Both the position numbers and the translations under genes were made by a program. A DNA stretch of 64,000 nucleotides from Bacillus sp. ISL-34 (lineage in GTDB: Bacteria; Bacillota; Bacilli; Bacillales; DSM-1321). Each line of letters opens with the position of its first letter. The first letter of the stretch is position 1. This document shows positions 51,008-61,188 of the stretch, piece after piece. The notes under the pieces were generated by a model, which was not told the DNA's origin, did no database searches, and saw nothing but the letters and a program-made list of their open reading frames with translations. Location of the stretch: NCBI RefSeq assembly GCF_018613325.1, contig NZ_JAGGQJ010000031.1, positions 1 to 64,000 of the forward strand, in the 5' to 3' direction.

Positions 51008-52468
51008 GTGGAAGAAGAAAATCAAAAACAGCCAAAAGAGGCAGGGAAGTTCATTAAAATAAAGAAGTTTACGTTCATTATGGGGATTTTCTTAGTCATA
51101 TTTCTAACTGCAGGGATTACTACAATAGCCTTGACCTTTGGAGATGAAAAAGTAGAGTCATTAGCACCGGATAAGCATGCGGAATTTGAAAAGCTGTATT
51201 CTACATACGAAAAGATAAAAGATGACTATTATGAAGAGGTTGATGAAGAAAAGCTGGTTGACGGCGCAATTAATGGAATGATCAAATCATTGGATGATCC
51301 CTATTCTGCTTATATGGATAAAAAGGAAGCATCGAGTTTCGATGAGAGCATTTCTTCATCTTTTGAAGGAATCGGTGCTGAGATTCAGGAGCAGGATGGA
51401 CAAATCATGGTCGTCTCACCGATAAAAGGGTCCCCAGCAGAAAAAGCAGGGGTAAAACCGAATGATATCATTTTAAGTGTGGACGGTAAAAGCGTTGAAG
51501 GACTAAGCTCTTCTGAAGCTGTTCTGAAAATCAGGGGCGAGAAGGGAACGAAAGTGGATTTATCCATCTCAAGAGCTGGTGAGTCGGAACCGATTGAGCT
51601 TACCATTAAACGAGACACAATTCCGATTGAAACGGTATATCCGGAAATGCTTGATGATGGAGTTGCAAAAATTCAAGTGACCAGTTTTTCCGAACATACA
51701 GTTCAAGAGCTGAAAACGGCGCTTGAAGAAATGTCGAAGAAGGATATGAAGGGTCTCGTATTGGATTTGCGGGGAAACCCAGGGGGACTTCTTGACCAAG
51801 CAATAGAAATGGCAAGCCTGTTCATACCTAATGGGAAAGTGGTCCTTCAAGTTGAGGATCGCAGCGGGAAAAAAGTGGTCTATAAATCGGAGAATGATGG
51901 AGAACTGAAAATCCCGGTAGTCGTGTTGATTGATGATGGAAGTGCCAGTGCTTCTGAAATCGTTGCAGCGGCTGTCAGTGAGTCTGCGGACATTCCATTG
52001 ATTGGTGTCAAATCATTTGGGAAAGGGACTGTGCAGACTGTCGAAGACTTTGAAGATGGATCTAACTTCAAATATACGGCAGCTAAATGGTTGACTCCTG
52101 AAGGCAATTGGATTCATAAAAAAGGGATCAAGCCGGATATTACTGTGAAGCTTCCTGATTATGCCAGCCTTCCATATATTTCGCCCGATAAGGAATTGAA
52201 AGCATCGGATTCTTCGAGTGAAGTGAAAGCTGCTGAAGAGATGCTGAAGGAAGCAGGCCATGATCCAGGTAAGATAGATGGATTCTTTGATGAAGCCACA
52301 ACGAATGCGGTTACAGCATTCCAAAGGGAACAAAAAATTAAAGAAACTGGCACAATTAAAGATGATACTACCGTGAAATTGATGCAGGTCATCCGGGAGA
52401 AAATCCTTAAGAACGACACACAAGTGAAAAAGGCGGTAGAAGTATTAAAGAAAGAAATCAATAAATGA
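51008..52468 (+). CDS. ctpB: C-terminal processing serine peptidase (CtpA/CtpB type)
   Basis: A 486-residue S41 peptidase anchored by an N-terminal helix (FTFIMGIFLVIFLTAGITTIAL). A PDZ domain (about residues 105-185, GIGAEIQEQDGQIMVVSP) gates the active site. The catalytic Ser is in DDGSASASEIVAAA and the Lys in KSFGKGTVQTVE, as expected for the Ser-Lys dyad. A peptidoglycan-binding domain (AAEEMLKEAGHDPGKIDGFF) closes the protein. In B. subtilis CtpB trims SpoIVFA during sporulation. Start GTG 51008 after GGTGAGG; an ATG 27 bases upstream has no ribosome site. Confidence 0.92.
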   Translation: MEEENQKQPKEAGKFIKIKKFTFIMGIFLVIFLTAGITTIALTFGDEKVESLAPDKHAEFEKLYSTYEKIKDDYYEEVDEEKLVDGAINGMIKSLDDPYSAYMDKKEASSFDESISSSFEGIGAEIQEQDGQIMVVSPIKGSPAEKAGVKPNDIILSVDGKSVEGLSSSEAVLKIRGEKGTKVDLSISRAGESEPIELTIKRDTIPIETVYPEMLDDGVAKIQVTSFSEHTVQELKTALEEMSKKDMKGLVLDLRGNPGGLLDQAIEMASLFIPNGKVVLQVEDRSGKKVVYKSENDGELKIPVVVLIDDGSASASEIVAAAVSESADIPLIGVKSFGKGTVQTVEDFEDGSNFKYTAAKWLTPEGNWIHKKGIKPDITVKLPDYASLPYISPDKELKASDSSSEVKAAEEMLKEAGHDPGKIDGFFDEATTNAVTAFQREQKIKETGTIKDDTTVKLMQVIREKILKNDTQVKKAVEVLKKEINK

Positions 52469-52476
52469 TTTTGCCA

Positions 52477-52518
52477 GAAAAGCCTGTCAGCGATTATCGT
52501 TGGCAGGCTTTTTTTATC
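52477..52518 (+). terminator. Terminator of ctpB
   Basis: AAGCCTGTCA(G)CGA... and ...CG(T)TGGCAGGCTT pair, followed by seven T. Confidence 0.8.
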
Positions 52519-52581
52519 GTTTATGCATAGGATTCCAATATTAGGCAGAGAATAGGGGTAATTTTCCGATGAGGTGAGGTA

Positions 52582-53469
52582 ATGAAAGAAAAGGTATTGT
52601 TCATATATCTATTGATCCTGATTCTGGCAGGCTGCACCTATGCCCCTTTACCCAAACAAAATGGAAATGCAGTTACGGAAAAAAAACTAACCAAAGAAGA
52701 GAATCAGGAAAGCGTGAAAACTTTTCTGTTAATTGGTGTGGATACCAGGGGAGAGGACAAATCTCGGTCAGATGCGATTATACTGGCAAAATACTTTCCT
52801 GAGCAGGAAAAACTGAAGCTGGCTTCGATTATGCGTGATAGTTATGTGAAAATCCCCGGGAATAAATCAGGGTATGACAAAATAAATGCAGCTTATTATT
52901 ATGGTGGAAGGGAACTTCTCAAGAAAACCATACAGGAAAATTTCGATGTCAAGGTCGATCATGTAGCGGTAATTGACTTCCATGGCTTCGTGAAGATGGT
53001 CGATTTACTTGCACCTGATGGGGTAGCGGTGAATGTGGATCAGGAAATCATTGATGATATGAGCATCCAAGCAAGCGTCGGTAAAAATGTTTTACATGGT
53101 GAGGAAATATTGAAATATGTCCGTTTTAGACATGACGATGAAAGTGATTTTGGAAGGGTAGAGCGTCAACAAGAAGTAATGGTCCAATTAAAAACAGCGT
53201 TTATAAATCAAATCTCATCCTTCGAAGGGATGGCCGACCTTCCTAGTATCATCGAACAAGGACTCTCGTACTTGGATACAGACATTGGACTGAAAACAAT
53301 AATGGAAATGGGTCCAAAAGCCGTCTTCCATACACCCGACACCGTCGAAACCTTAAGGGTTCCAGTTGAAGGAAGCTTTAAAGATGAAATATATCCCCAG
53401 TCCGGAGCCGTTTTGGAAATGGACTACACTAAAAATAAGAAGGCACTTCAGGAGTTCTTTTCAAAATAA
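52582..53469 (+). CDS. LCP (LytR-CpsA-Psr) family lipoprotein
   Basis: A 295-residue LCP protein, the family that transfers wall teichoic acid or other polymers from lipid carriers to peptidoglycan. The LCP core shows TFLLIGVDTRGEDKSRSDAII with Asp and Arg of the pyrophosphate site, the SIMRDSYVKIPG block, and the closing FGRVERQQEVM with its Arg. Unusually the N-terminus is a lipoprotein signal (LLILILAGCTYA, lipidated Cys18) instead of the long membrane anchor. It stands alone between ctpB and mtnA. A terminator follows. Confidence 0.88.
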   Translation: MKEKVLFIYLLILILAGCTYAPLPKQNGNAVTEKKLTKEENQESVKTFLLIGVDTRGEDKSRSDAIILAKYFPEQEKLKLASIMRDSYVKIPGNKSGYDKINAAYYYGGRELLKKTIQENFDVKVDHVAVIDFHGFVKMVDLLAPDGVAVNVDQEIIDDMSIQASVGKNVLHGEEILKYVRFRHDDESDFGRVERQQEVMVQLKTAFINQISSFEGMADLPSIIEQGLSYLDTDIGLKTIMEMGPKAVFHTPDTVETLRVPVEGSFKDEIYPQSGAVLEMDYTKNKKALQEFFSK

Positions 53470-53574
53470 CAAGCATTTTCAAATGTCTTTTGTTATCGAA
53501 AACATCCTTATATTAAGTAATATGTTCGAAATACTAAAAATATTGTATTATAGACCTCGCAAGAATAATCATAA

Positions 53575-53612
53575 AAACGAGAGGGATACGAAATCCTTCT
53601 CGTTTTTTATCA
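53575..53612. terminator. Terminator between the LCP gene and mtnA
   Basis: AAAACGAGAGGGAT and ATCCTTCTCGTTTT form a stem with one G-U pair and a five-base loop, T-rich after it; it fits both converging genes. Confidence 0.78.
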
Positions 53613-53630
53613 CTAATAAAGCAACCTGGA

Positions 53631-54677
53631 TCATTTAACAAAATGTGGAATGTTTTTGATGAAATCCGGTGTTATGATGCCGTTTTCGGTAATAATGCTT
53701 GTAATTAGATAATTCGGTGTAACGTCAAAGGCTGGATTGAAAGTCTTCACGTTTTCCGGAGCGATCCTAACACCTTGAATGAAGGTGATTTCCGCTTCAT
53801 TCCGTTCTTCGATTGGGATGGAAGTGCCGGATTCGAGAGTAAGGTCGAAAGTGCTTGATGGAGCGGCTACGTAAAAAGGGATACCAAAGTGCTTGGCTAA
53901 TATGGCCAATCCCAATGTCCCGATTTTATTGGCTGTATCTCCATTAGCCGCAATCCTGTCGGCACCGACGATAATTCCATTTATTCGTTTCTGGTGAATC
54001 GTATGGGCAGCCATATTATCAGAAATCAATGTGACATCAACCCCCGCTTGCATCAATTCCCAAGCAGTCAAACGCGCCCCTTGCAGGACAGGCCTGGTTT
54101 CACATGCATACACTTTTAGCGGAAAGTCCCTTTCTTTAGCCAGGTGGAAGGGAGCCAAGGCTGTGCCATACCGAGCCGTGGCAATTCCCCCAGCGTTGCA
54201 ATGCGTTAGAATGGAATCTCCTCTAGTGAATAAGGATAAACCATGTTCCCCGATTTTCCTGCACATTTCTTCATCTTCAGCAAAGATGGCTTTAGCCTCC
54301 GATACAAGTGCTTCCTTGGCAGTTGAAATGCTTTGCGCAGCTTGAAGAGTGTTCTCCATCCTCTTTAACGCCCAAAAAAGGTTGACAGCAGTTGGCCGTG
54401 AAGAGGCGAGTTTTTCAATATGCTTCGTTACATTTTTCTTGAATTCCCCTAATTCAGCGGTTGTTTCCTGTTTGGCACCAAGTGCAACACCAAATGCTGC
54501 CGTCAGTCCAATTGCTGGGGCACCGCGAACCTTTAATGTCAAAATGCTGTCATATACATCATCAACAGAATGAAGTTCAATAAATTCAGTTATGGATGGA
54601 AGGGCTTGTTGATTTAATAATGTAATATGGGTATCATCCCATTGTACCGAATATGGTAAGGGTGCTAGTGTAGTCAT
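53631..54677 (-). CDS. mtnA: Methylthioribose-1-phosphate isomerase
   Basis: A 348-residue isomerase that opens methylthioribose 1-phosphate to the ribulose form in methionine salvage. The catalytic Cys is in [15 protein letters not shown] (near residue 160) and the Asp in [18 protein letters not shown] (near 240). It is the second gene behind the mtnK riboswitch, starting 14 bases after mtnK. Start ATG preceded by AAGGAGAC. Confidence 0.95.
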   Translation of the reverse strand: MTTLAPLPYSVQWDDTHITLLNQQALPSITEFIELHSVDDVYDSILTLKVRGAPAIGLTAAFGVALGAKQETTAELGEFKKNVTKHIEKLASSRPTAVNLFWALKRMENTLQAAQSISTAKEALVSEAKAIFAEDEEMCRKIGEHGLSLFTRGDSILTHCNAGGIATARYGTALAPFHLAKERDFPLKVYACETRPVLQGARLTAWELMQAGVDVTLISDNMAAHTIHQKRINGIIVGADRIAANGDTANKIGTLGLAILAKHFGIPFYVAAPSSTFDLTLESGTSIPIEERNEAEITFIQGVRIAPENVKTFNPAFDVTPNYLITSIITENGIITPDFIKNIPHFVK

Positions 54678-54691
54678 GTGCAGGTCTCCTT

Positions 54692-55894
54692 TTAAATGGC
54701 TGAATAAGATGGCAGAGTGCGTTGCTTCAACGCTTCAATGACAGCTGGAACATCCAATTCTCCCCGTTTTTTAATTAAAAAAGCACCAATTTCCAATGTT
54801 GCCGTTTTGGCAGCGATTCTTGTTTCTTTATCTTCAATGACGTTTAAATCGGCAACATGGGAAAGTCCGATGGTGCGCCGGATCAATTCACATCCGGCAA
54901 AACCGAATGCATCTTTTTTGAATTTTGTCAGTAAATAAGGCAGATAACCTTTCACATGGCGGAATGGGCTTTTATTTTGGGCTTCCCATAATTCGGAATA
55001 AGTTTCTTCAAAGGCGTTCCAAAATTCATGAAGGTGTGTGAAAATCTCTTCCTTTCCAGTGCCATTACGTGTGACTGCCTGAAAGAGAAGGTTGGCGGTG
55101 TATTGACCAAGGTCAAAACCAACTGGACCATAAAAAGCGAATTCCGGATCAATAACCTTTGTTTCAGTTTCACTTGCAAATATACTTCCAGTATGTAAAT
55201 CTCCATGAAGCAAGGCTTCCTGCTCGGTTTCAAAGCTTTGTTTCAGCTTAGCGACCTCAAGTATCACTTCTTGATCATTCCATATATTTTTGGCGGCATC
55301 TGTCAATTCCACCTCGAAATCTCCCGGGAGTTCCTCAAAAAATGGATCCGTGAAAATAAAGACCTCGGTGATTTTGCAGAGTTCGGGATTCGTGAAATGT
55401 CGGGCCACTTCCTTTTTCGCAGAGGGTTCTAAATGATAATCGGATGTATAATATGCTGTCTTCGCAACATATTCACCAATATGCTGTGAAAGCAATGGAT
55501 ATGAATCGCCATCGATCAATCCTGTTCTAACGATTTTCAAGTGCGATAAATCCTCCATGACTGTGATGGCAAGCTGTTCATCAGAATAATAGACTTGCGG
55601 TACGAATTCTGGGCAATAACTTCTGAAATGAATCAGCGCATTCGCTTCAATGGCAGCTCTTTTCAATGTCAGCGGCCAACTTTCGCCAAGTACCTTGGCA
55701 TAAGGGACCGCTTGTTTAATTATAATTCCTTTATTTGTGACTATGTCTGTAATATGAAAAACATAATTTAAGTTTCCATCGCCGATTTCTTTACATGTTA
55801 AACTTGCATCCGCATTGACCAACCCAAGTTTTTTTGCAAGGGTTACAGCTGTTTCGTTAGTCAATCTTTTAAAATTTGAATGGTTTTGAGTCAT
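54692..55894 (-). CDS. mtnK: Methylthioribose kinase
   Basis: A 400-residue kinase with a choline-kinase-like fold, phosphorylating methylthioribose with ATP. The catalytic loop is [12 protein letters not shown] (Asp near residue 234) and the metal Asp is in [28 protein letters not shown] near residue 40 is the nucleotide loop. Start ATG 55894, after GGAGGGGAAAAG; an in-frame codon 21 bases upstream would overlap the ribosome site. It is controlled by the SAM-I riboswitch upstream and co-transcribed with mtnA. Confidence 0.95.
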   Translation of the reverse strand: MTQNHSNFKRLTNETAVTLAKKLGLVNADASLTCKEIGDGNLNYVFHITDIVTNKGIIIKQAVPYAKVLGESWPLTLKRAAIEANALIHFRSYCPEFVPQVYYSDEQLAITVMEDLSHLKIVRTGLIDGDSYPLLSQHIGEYVAKTAYYTSDYHLEPSAKKEVARHFTNPELCKITEVFIFTDPFFEELPGDFEVELTDAAKNIWNDQEVILEVAKLKQSFETEQEALLHGDLHTGSIFASETETKVIDPEFAFYGPVGFDLGQYTANLLFQAVTRNGTGKEEIFTHLHEFWNAFEETYSELWEAQNKSPFRHVKGYLPYLLTKFKKDAFGFAGCELIRRTIGLSHVADLNVIEDKETRIAAKTATLEIGAFLIKKRGELDVPAVIEALKQRTLPSYSAI

Positions 55895-55924
55895 TCTTTT
55901 CCCCTCCAGATTCAAAATAAGAAT

Positions 55925-56127
55925 AAAAAAGCCTCTTTCATATAGAAAGAGGCAGAAGTTTTGGCTTCGGACCTCTTATCTTCCAGAAAATGAATTCTGG
56001 TGGAATTAGCACCGTGCTCTGTGGATTTTATAATCCGGCGGTGAATCCGCCCCATTTCACAATGGTATTACAGTCGGTTGCTGGGCTTCATAGGGCCTTT
56101 ATCCCTCAGCCTGCTCTTGATAAGAGT
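55925..56127 (-). ncRNA. SAM-I (S-box) riboswitch of mtnK-mtnA
   Basis: Read on the minus strand, the aptamer runs from TCTTATCAAGAG (56126 down) through GCAGGCTGAGGGA, CCCTATGAAGCCCAGCAACC, GGTGCTAATTCC to GATAAGAGG near 55972, which closes helix P1. These are the conserved S-box blocks. A terminator hairpin (GCCTCTTTC / GAAAGAGGC at 55931-55953, then TTTTTT) follows. High SAM stabilises the aptamer and lets the terminator form, shutting off salvage genes. Confidence 0.95.
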
Positions 56128-56197
56128 AAATGTTTTCTGAAATTTTAATCTTCGGGAAAATAATATCAACTTTTTAAATAGTTTGTCAATGGGTAAA

Positions 56198-56980
56198 TTA
56201 ATAAAAATCAGGACGGCGATCTTCGAATACAGGTATTTTGTTACGTGCTTCCGTAACTTTATTGAAGTCCAAGGTGCCTGTCAAGAGTTCGTTTCCTTCT
56301 CCGGCTTCACTTATGATATTCCCCCATGGATCAATAATTAAGGAATGACCGGCAAATATATTATTGACATCCGAACCTGAACGATTAACGGCCACAACAT
56401 AGGCTTGGTTCTCGATGGCACGGCTAATCAATAAGGCCCTCCAGTGATCGAGTCTCGGCTTTGGCCATTCAGCCGTTACAAATAGAACTTCGGCGCCTCG
56501 AACGGTATGGGCTCGCTGCCATTCAGGGAAACGGATGTCATAACAAACGAATCCAGCACATATTTTTTCATCAAGAGTAAATAAACCATCTTTTTCTCCT
56601 GGCTGCAGGAAATGATGTTCATCCATTAACTGAAATAAGTGAAGCTTATCATATTCTTTAATGAGATTTCCCTGTTTGTCGATGATGATCATGGTGTTAT
56701 AGATTCCTTTGCTTGTTTTTTTCGCAACGGAACCGCCTACGATGTGAATCTGGTGTTTCTTTGCCTGTGTTTTAAGGAATTCAATCGTTTTTTCCGCCTC
56801 TTGATCAGCAATCTCATTTAATCTGGTCAAGTCGTATCCGGTTGTCCAAAGCTCTGGTAAAATGACTATATCGGGTTTTGACCGTGCTGCTTTTTCCATC
56901 CATTGTTCTGCAACCTGAAAATTGATAGCTGGTTGCCCGAATGCTATATCCATTTGAATACAAGCTATTTTCCACTTCAT
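56198..56980 (-). CDS. mtnU: Carbon-nitrogen hydrolase MtnU (nitrilase superfamily)
   Basis: A 260-residue nitrilase-fold amidase. The Glu-Lys-Cys triad is visible: Glu in LPELWTTGYDL (near residue 43), Lys in EYDKLHLF (near 112) and Cys in GFVCYDIRFPEW (near 146). It probably hydrolyses 2-oxo-4-methylthiobutyramate made as a by-product of salvage transamination, as proposed for this family. B. subtilis name ykrU. Its stop lies 71 bases before the mtnK riboswitch, so a separate promoter for mtnK should sit in or near that gap. Confidence 0.9.
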   Translation of the reverse strand: MKWKIACIQMDIAFGQPAINFQVAEQWMEKAARSKPDIVILPELWTTGYDLTRLNEIADQEAEKTIEFLKTQAKKHQIHIVGGSVAKKTSKGIYNTMIIIDKQGNLIKEYDKLHLFQLMDEHHFLQPGEKDGLFTLDEKICAGFVCYDIRFPEWQRAHTVRGAEVLFVTAEWPKPRLDHWRALLISRAIENQAYVVAVNRSGSDVNNIFAGHSLIIDPWGNIISEAGEGNELLTGTLDFNKVTEARNKIPVFEDRRPDFY

Positions 56981-57078
56981 CGTTTAAAACCCCCACATGA
57001 AAAAATGCTTTACAAGACTATGATAAACATATATCATTTGTGACTAGAATTTCAAGAAATTTCAGAGAAGGTGTATAT

Positions 57079-58251
57079 ATGGTGCAATTCGAAAAATCCG
57101 GACAGCTTCAGGACCTGCCAAAGCAGTTTTTTGCCTCACTAGTCGCAAAAGTCAATGCCATCACGGAGCAAGGACATGATGTCATTAATTTAGGCCAGGG
57201 AAACCCTGATCAGCCGACACCAGAACATATCGTGAAAAGTTTGCAGTCTGCCGCTGAAAAAACGATTAATCATAAATATTCGCCATTCCGGGGACATCAA
57301 TATTTAAAAGATGCTGCTGCCGTCTTTTATGAACGTGAATACGGTGTCAAGCTGGATCCGAATAGTGAAGTGGCGATTCTCTTCGGGGGAAAGGCAGGTC
57401 TTGTCGAACTGCCGCAGTGTTTATTGAATCCGGGTGATACGATCCTTGTTCCAGATCCCGGCTATCCGGATTATCTTTCCGGTGTTGTTTTAGCCCAGGC
57501 AAAGCCCGAACTCATGCCCTTGACAGAAGAAAATGATTTCCTTCCGAAATACAGTGACATACATAAAGAAGTTCTTGATAAAGCCAAAATGATGTTCTTG
57601 AACTATCCGAATAATCCCACAGGTGCTTCTGCAACTGAAAGTTTCTTTGATGAGACAGTCTCCTTTGCAAAAGAGCATTCAATTTGTGTGGTCCATGACT
57701 TCGCTTATGGGGCGATAGGATTCGACGGAAAAAAACCGATAAGCTTTCTCCAGGCGGAGGGAGCGAAGGATATAGGAATAGAAATCTACACACTATCGAA
57801 AACATACAATATGGCAGGGTGGAGAGTCGGCTTCGCTGTGGGGAATAAGAGTGTCATAGAAGCTCTTGAACTATTACAAGACCATCTTTATGTGAGTCTC
57901 TTCCCGGCGATACAAGAAGCTGCGGCAAGCGCATTGCTTGACTCGCAGAGCTGTGTAGAGCAGTTAGTGCAGATGTACGAGGGGCGAAGGAATGTTTTCA
58001 TTAAGGGATTGAAGGCAATCGGCTGGGATGTCAAGGCTCCTGCGGCTTCGTTTTTTGCCTGGCTCAAGGTACCTAAAGGTTTTACGTCCGAGAGTTTTGC
58101 AGACTATCTATTAACGCATGCCCACGTAGCTGTTGCCGCAGGGAATGGATTTGGTGAATTTGGCGAAGGGTACGTCAGGGTAGGGCTGCTGACTTCGGAA
58201 GAACGGCTGAAAGAGGCTGTGGAACGGATAAGTACATTAAAATTATTTTAA
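57079..58251 (+). CDS. mtnE: Methionine salvage aminotransferase MtnE
   Basis: A 390-residue class I/II PLP aminotransferase that converts 4-methylthio-2-oxobutyrate to methionine, the last step of salvage. The PLP lysine is in IYTLSKTYNMAGWRVGF (near residue 239); NYPNNPTGA and DFAYGAIGF hold the ring. The start ATG 57079 follows GAGAAGGTG, closer to the family start than the codons upstream. It is divergent from mtnU and not preceded by an S-box, so regulation may come from the shared 100-base region. Confidence 0.9.
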   Translation: MVQFEKSGQLQDLPKQFFASLVAKVNAITEQGHDVINLGQGNPDQPTPEHIVKSLQSAAEKTINHKYSPFRGHQYLKDAAAVFYEREYGVKLDPNSEVAILFGGKAGLVELPQCLLNPGDTILVPDPGYPDYLSGVVLAQAKPELMPLTEENDFLPKYSDIHKEVLDKAKMMFLNYPNNPTGASATESFFDETVSFAKEHSICVVHDFAYGAIGFDGKKPISFLQAEGAKDIGIEIYTLSKTYNMAGWRVGFAVGNKSVIEALELLQDHLYVSLFPAIQEAAASALLDSQSCVEQLVQMYEGRRNVFIKGLKAIGWDVKAPAASFFAWLKVPKGFTSESFADYLLTHAHVAVAAGNGFGEFGEGYVRVGLLTSEERLKEAVERISTLKLF

Positions 58252-58382
58252 CGACAATGAGATATTCGATTAATTCACCCTTAAATAGTTAAAACTTATT
58301 GACAAAGTAGGGATTACCTGTCAGAATACAAAATAAATTCTTAATCTTTCGATACTTGAATGCAAATTATATATCAGCGTTT

Positions 58383-58573
58383 TCTTATTTTGAGCAGGTG
58401 GAGGGACTAGCCCTATGAAGCCCAGCAACCGACTGTAATTCCATTGTAAAATGGGGCGGAATTCTTCGCCGGATTTTCAAGAAATCCACAAGGCACGGTG
58501 CTAATTCTTGCAGCCAATGGCTGGGAGATAAGAAGATGGCTTTTTAAAGCCTCTTCTTTATGAAGGGGCTTTT
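58383..58573 (+). ncRNA. SAM-I (S-box) riboswitch of mtnWXBD
   Basis: The aptamer starts TCTTATTTTGAGCAGG, continues CCTATGAAGCCCAGCAACC and GCACGGTGCTAATTC, and closes with GAGATAAGA near 58534. A terminator hairpin (AAAGCCTCTTC / GAAGGGGCTTT around TTTAT, about 58547-58573) with T after it follows. It leads the mtnW-mtnX-mtnB-mtnD operon. Confidence 0.95.
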
Positions 58574-58639
58574 GCCATTTTGAAACCATTTGAGGTCAAT
58601 GACATCGAGAGTTTACTAACGTGATATAGGAGTGATCAA

Positions 58640-59872
58640 ATGAGCGAGATAGTCGCTACTTATTTAATTCATGACTTTAATGGAAATCATGAGAAAAAAG
58701 CAGAGAGCATTGCCTTAGGATTGACTGTCGGGACATGGACGGACCTGCCCCATTTGGTCCAGAAACAACTGGAAAAACATAAGGGACGCGTCGTATCGGT
58801 GACACCGCTACCTGAAGAAGAGAGGGCAAACAGCTACTTTAATCGTAAAGTATACCGTTCGCTTATTAAAATTGCCTATCCGGCAGGGAATTTCTCCAAT
58901 GATTTACCTGCAATCCTCACGACGGTCTTCGGCAAACTTTCATTGGACGGAGAAATAAAACTTATCGACTTGGATTTTGTCGGTGATATTCAAAAAGCCT
59001 TTCCCGGGCCGCAATTTGGCATTGGAGGCATAAGGGAAAAGGTTGGCGTATTTAACCGTCCCCTGGTGATGAGCATCTTTAAAGGTGTATTAGGAAGAGA
59101 CCTAACATTCCATAATGAGCAACTGAGGCAGCAAGCATTAGGAGGTGTCGACCTTGTTAAAGATGATGAAATCCTCTTCGACCAGGAACTGACTCCATTT
59201 TTCGATAGAATAAAAACGGGAAAAAGAATTTTGAATGAAGTCTATGAAACCACTGGCCACCGAACTTTATATGCTGTCAATCTATCAGGGAAAACATTTG
59301 ATTTATTGGATAAGGCAGAGCAAGCGGCTGAAGCAGGGGCAGATGCTTTATTGTTCAACGTTCATACATATGGTTTGGATGTATTGCAGGCCTTGAGTGA
59401 ACATGATCGTATCAAACTGCCGATCATGGCGCACCCCGCATATAGCGGGGCATTGGCATCTTCATCATTTTACGGGATCGGCTATCCATTATTGCTTGGT
59501 AAATTAGTAAGGTTATCAGGTGCGGATTTATCCTTGTTCCCATCCCCTTATGGAAATGTCGCACTTGAAAAAAAGGAGACCTTGGCGATTGCTGAAGCTC
59601 TGACAAAAGATGAACTTTCTTGGGAAAAAGCCTTCCCTGTTCCTTCTGCTGGCATTCATCCGGGCATGGTACCGGACCTAATCAAGGATTTTGGGATCGA
59701 TAGTGTGATTAATGCCGGAGGTGGAATTCACGGGCACCCTGATGGAGCAGAGGGCGGGGCCAAGGCTTTCCGTTCTGCTGTGGAAGCCGTTCTAGCAGGA
59801 AAGGACCTATCTGAAGCGGCGGCTGAGGAAGAATCACTAAAAAAAGCTCTTGTGTTATGGGGAGGCCTATAA
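58640..59872 (+). CDS. mtnW: 2,3-diketo-5-methylthiopentyl-1-phosphate enolase (RuBisCO-like)
   Basis: A 410-residue RuBisCO-like protein that enolises the diketone phosphate; it does not fix CO2. The large-subunit fold is evident from [16 protein letters not shown] and the metal-binding region [17 protein letters not shown], while PAYSGAL and the phosphate-binding [11 protein letters not shown] block follow. The catalytic lysine of true RuBisCO is not in its usual loop, in line with the family. First gene behind the second S-box; six bases separate it from mtnX. Confidence 0.94.
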   Translation: MSEIVATYLIHDFNGNHEKKAESIALGLTVGTWTDLPHLVQKQLEKHKGRVVSVTPLPEEERANSYFNRKVYRSLIKIAYPAGNFSNDLPAILTTVFGKLSLDGEIKLIDLDFVGDIQKAFPGPQFGIGGIREKVGVFNRPLVMSIFKGVLGRDLTFHNEQLRQQALGGVDLVKDDEILFDQELTPFFDRIKTGKRILNEVYETTGHRTLYAVNLSGKTFDLLDKAEQAAEAGADALLFNVHTYGLDVLQALSEHDRIKLPIMAHPAYSGALASSSFYGIGYPLLLGKLVRLSGADLSLFPSPYGNVALEKKETLAIAEALTKDELSWEKAFPVPSAGIHPGMVPDLIKDFGIDSVINAGGGIHGHPDGAEGGAKAFRSAVEAVLAGKDLSEAAAEEESLKKALVLWGGL

Positions 59873-59878
59873 GAAATA

Positions 59879-60538
59879 ATGAAACCGATCATCTTTTGTG
59901 ATTTTGACGGAACGGTCACCAACACGGATAATATCATTTCCATCATGAAGAAATTTGCGCCTCCGGAATGGGAAGCGTTGAAAGACGGTGTCCTTCAGCA
60001 AAAAATCAGTATATCTACAGGAGTAGGGGATATGTTTTCCCTGCTTGATAGCGGCTTGAAGGATGACATCATCCAATATGTAAGAAAGACGGCCGGTATC
60101 CGTCCAGGGTTTTATGAATTCGTTGAGTATACGAAACAAGCCAACATCCCTTTATATATTGTAAGCGGGGGCATGGATTTTTTCATTGCACCGCTTTTAA
60201 ATGATATCTTGCCAACTGAGTCCGTTTATTGCAACAATGCATTTTTTGATAAGGAAAAGATTTATATTGAATGGCCACATGCTTGTGATGATCAATGTAC
60301 TAATGATTGCGGGTGCTGCAAGCCATCCATTATGAGGGAAATTGCGGGAGCGGAAGATTTTAAATTCGTTATTGGAGATTCAGTAACGGATTTTGAAGCT
60401 GCAAAACAGGCCGATTTTGTCATAGCCCGTGACATACTGCTTGAAAAATGTGATAGGGAAGGAATTCCACATCAAGGATTTGAAACATTTTTTGATGTAA
60501 TTGACATTTTAAAGCAGCAGGAGGTGGTTAAAGCATGA
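59879..60538 (+). CDS. mtnX: 2-hydroxy-3-keto-5-methylthiopentenyl-1-phosphate phosphatase
   Basis: A 219-residue HAD phosphatase removing the phosphate from the MtnW product. The nucleophile Asp is in [14 protein letters not shown] (Asp7); motif II is VSGGMDF, and the late Asp pair is in [14 protein letters not shown] cysteine-rich insert ([15 protein letters not shown], about residues 135-150) is a feature I associate with bacillar MtnX. Its stop overlaps the mtnB start. Confidence 0.94.
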   Translation: MKPIIFCDFDGTVTNTDNIISIMKKFAPPEWEALKDGVLQQKISISTGVGDMFSLLDSGLKDDIIQYVRKTAGIRPGFYEFVEYTKQANIPLYIVSGGMDFFIAPLLNDILPTESVYCNNAFFDKEKIYIEWPHACDDQCTNDCGCCKPSIMREIAGAEDFKFVIGDSVTDFEAAKQADFVIARDILLEKCDREGIPHQGFETFFDVIDILKQQEVVKA

Positions 60539-61164
60539 ACAATCATTCTAAAGAATGGCAGGAGCTGGCAGATATTAAAGCTGAATTGGCCGAAAGGGAT
60601 TGGTTTATGGGAACTAGCGGGAACTTGTCCATTCGGGAGCCCAAAAGCCCTTTATTTTATATTACGGCAAGCGGTAAGGATAAAAGGAAGCAATCGGATT
60701 CGGACTTTTTACTGGTGGATTTAAAAGGAAAACCAGTAGAAGAAACGAACCTAAGACCATCGGCCGAAACTTTACTTCATACAGTCATTTACCGGAAAAC
60801 AAATGCGAACTGTGTACTTCATGTCCATACAGTTGAAAATAATGTGATATCCGAATTGTACGGAGATGAAGGCCAAGTTTCCTTTCGTAATCATGAAATC
60901 ATTAAAGCGACCGGTCGGTGGGATGAAGATTCGGAACTTCGGATTCCAATCATATATAATCATGCTGACATTCCGCTCTTATCCGAGAAGTTCAAGACAC
61001 ATGTCGAAGAAGACTCTGGCGCCGTGCTGATCCGCAATCATGGTATTACGGTTTGGGGTAAAAGCGGACTCGAAGCAAAGAGAATACTTGAAGCGTGCGA
61101 ATTTTTATTTCAATATCAATTGTTGCTTAATCAACAAAAGGCGTTTGCAGGTACTTTAAGATAA
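60535..61164 (+). CDS. mtnB: Methylthioribulose-1-phosphate dehydratase
   Basis: A 209-residue class II aldolase-fold dehydratase, zinc-dependent, turning methylthioribulose 1-phosphate into the diketone used by MtnW. Metal ligands are His pair in LHVHTVENN (about residues 98-100) and a late His in [19 protein letters not shown] binds the phosphate. Start ATG 60535 lies within the mtnX stop (ATGA). Confidence 0.95.
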   Translation: MNNHSKEWQELADIKAELAERDWFMGTSGNLSIREPKSPLFYITASGKDKRKQSDSDFLLVDLKGKPVEETNLRPSAETLLHTVIYRKTNANCVLHVHTVENNVISELYGDEGQVSFRNHEIIKATGRWDEDSELRIPIIYNHADIPLLSEKFKTHVEEDSGAVLIRNHGITVWGKSGLEAKRILEACEFLFQYQLLLNQQKAFAGTLR

Positions 61165-61188
61165 ACACTCATAGAGGAGGAATGAATG

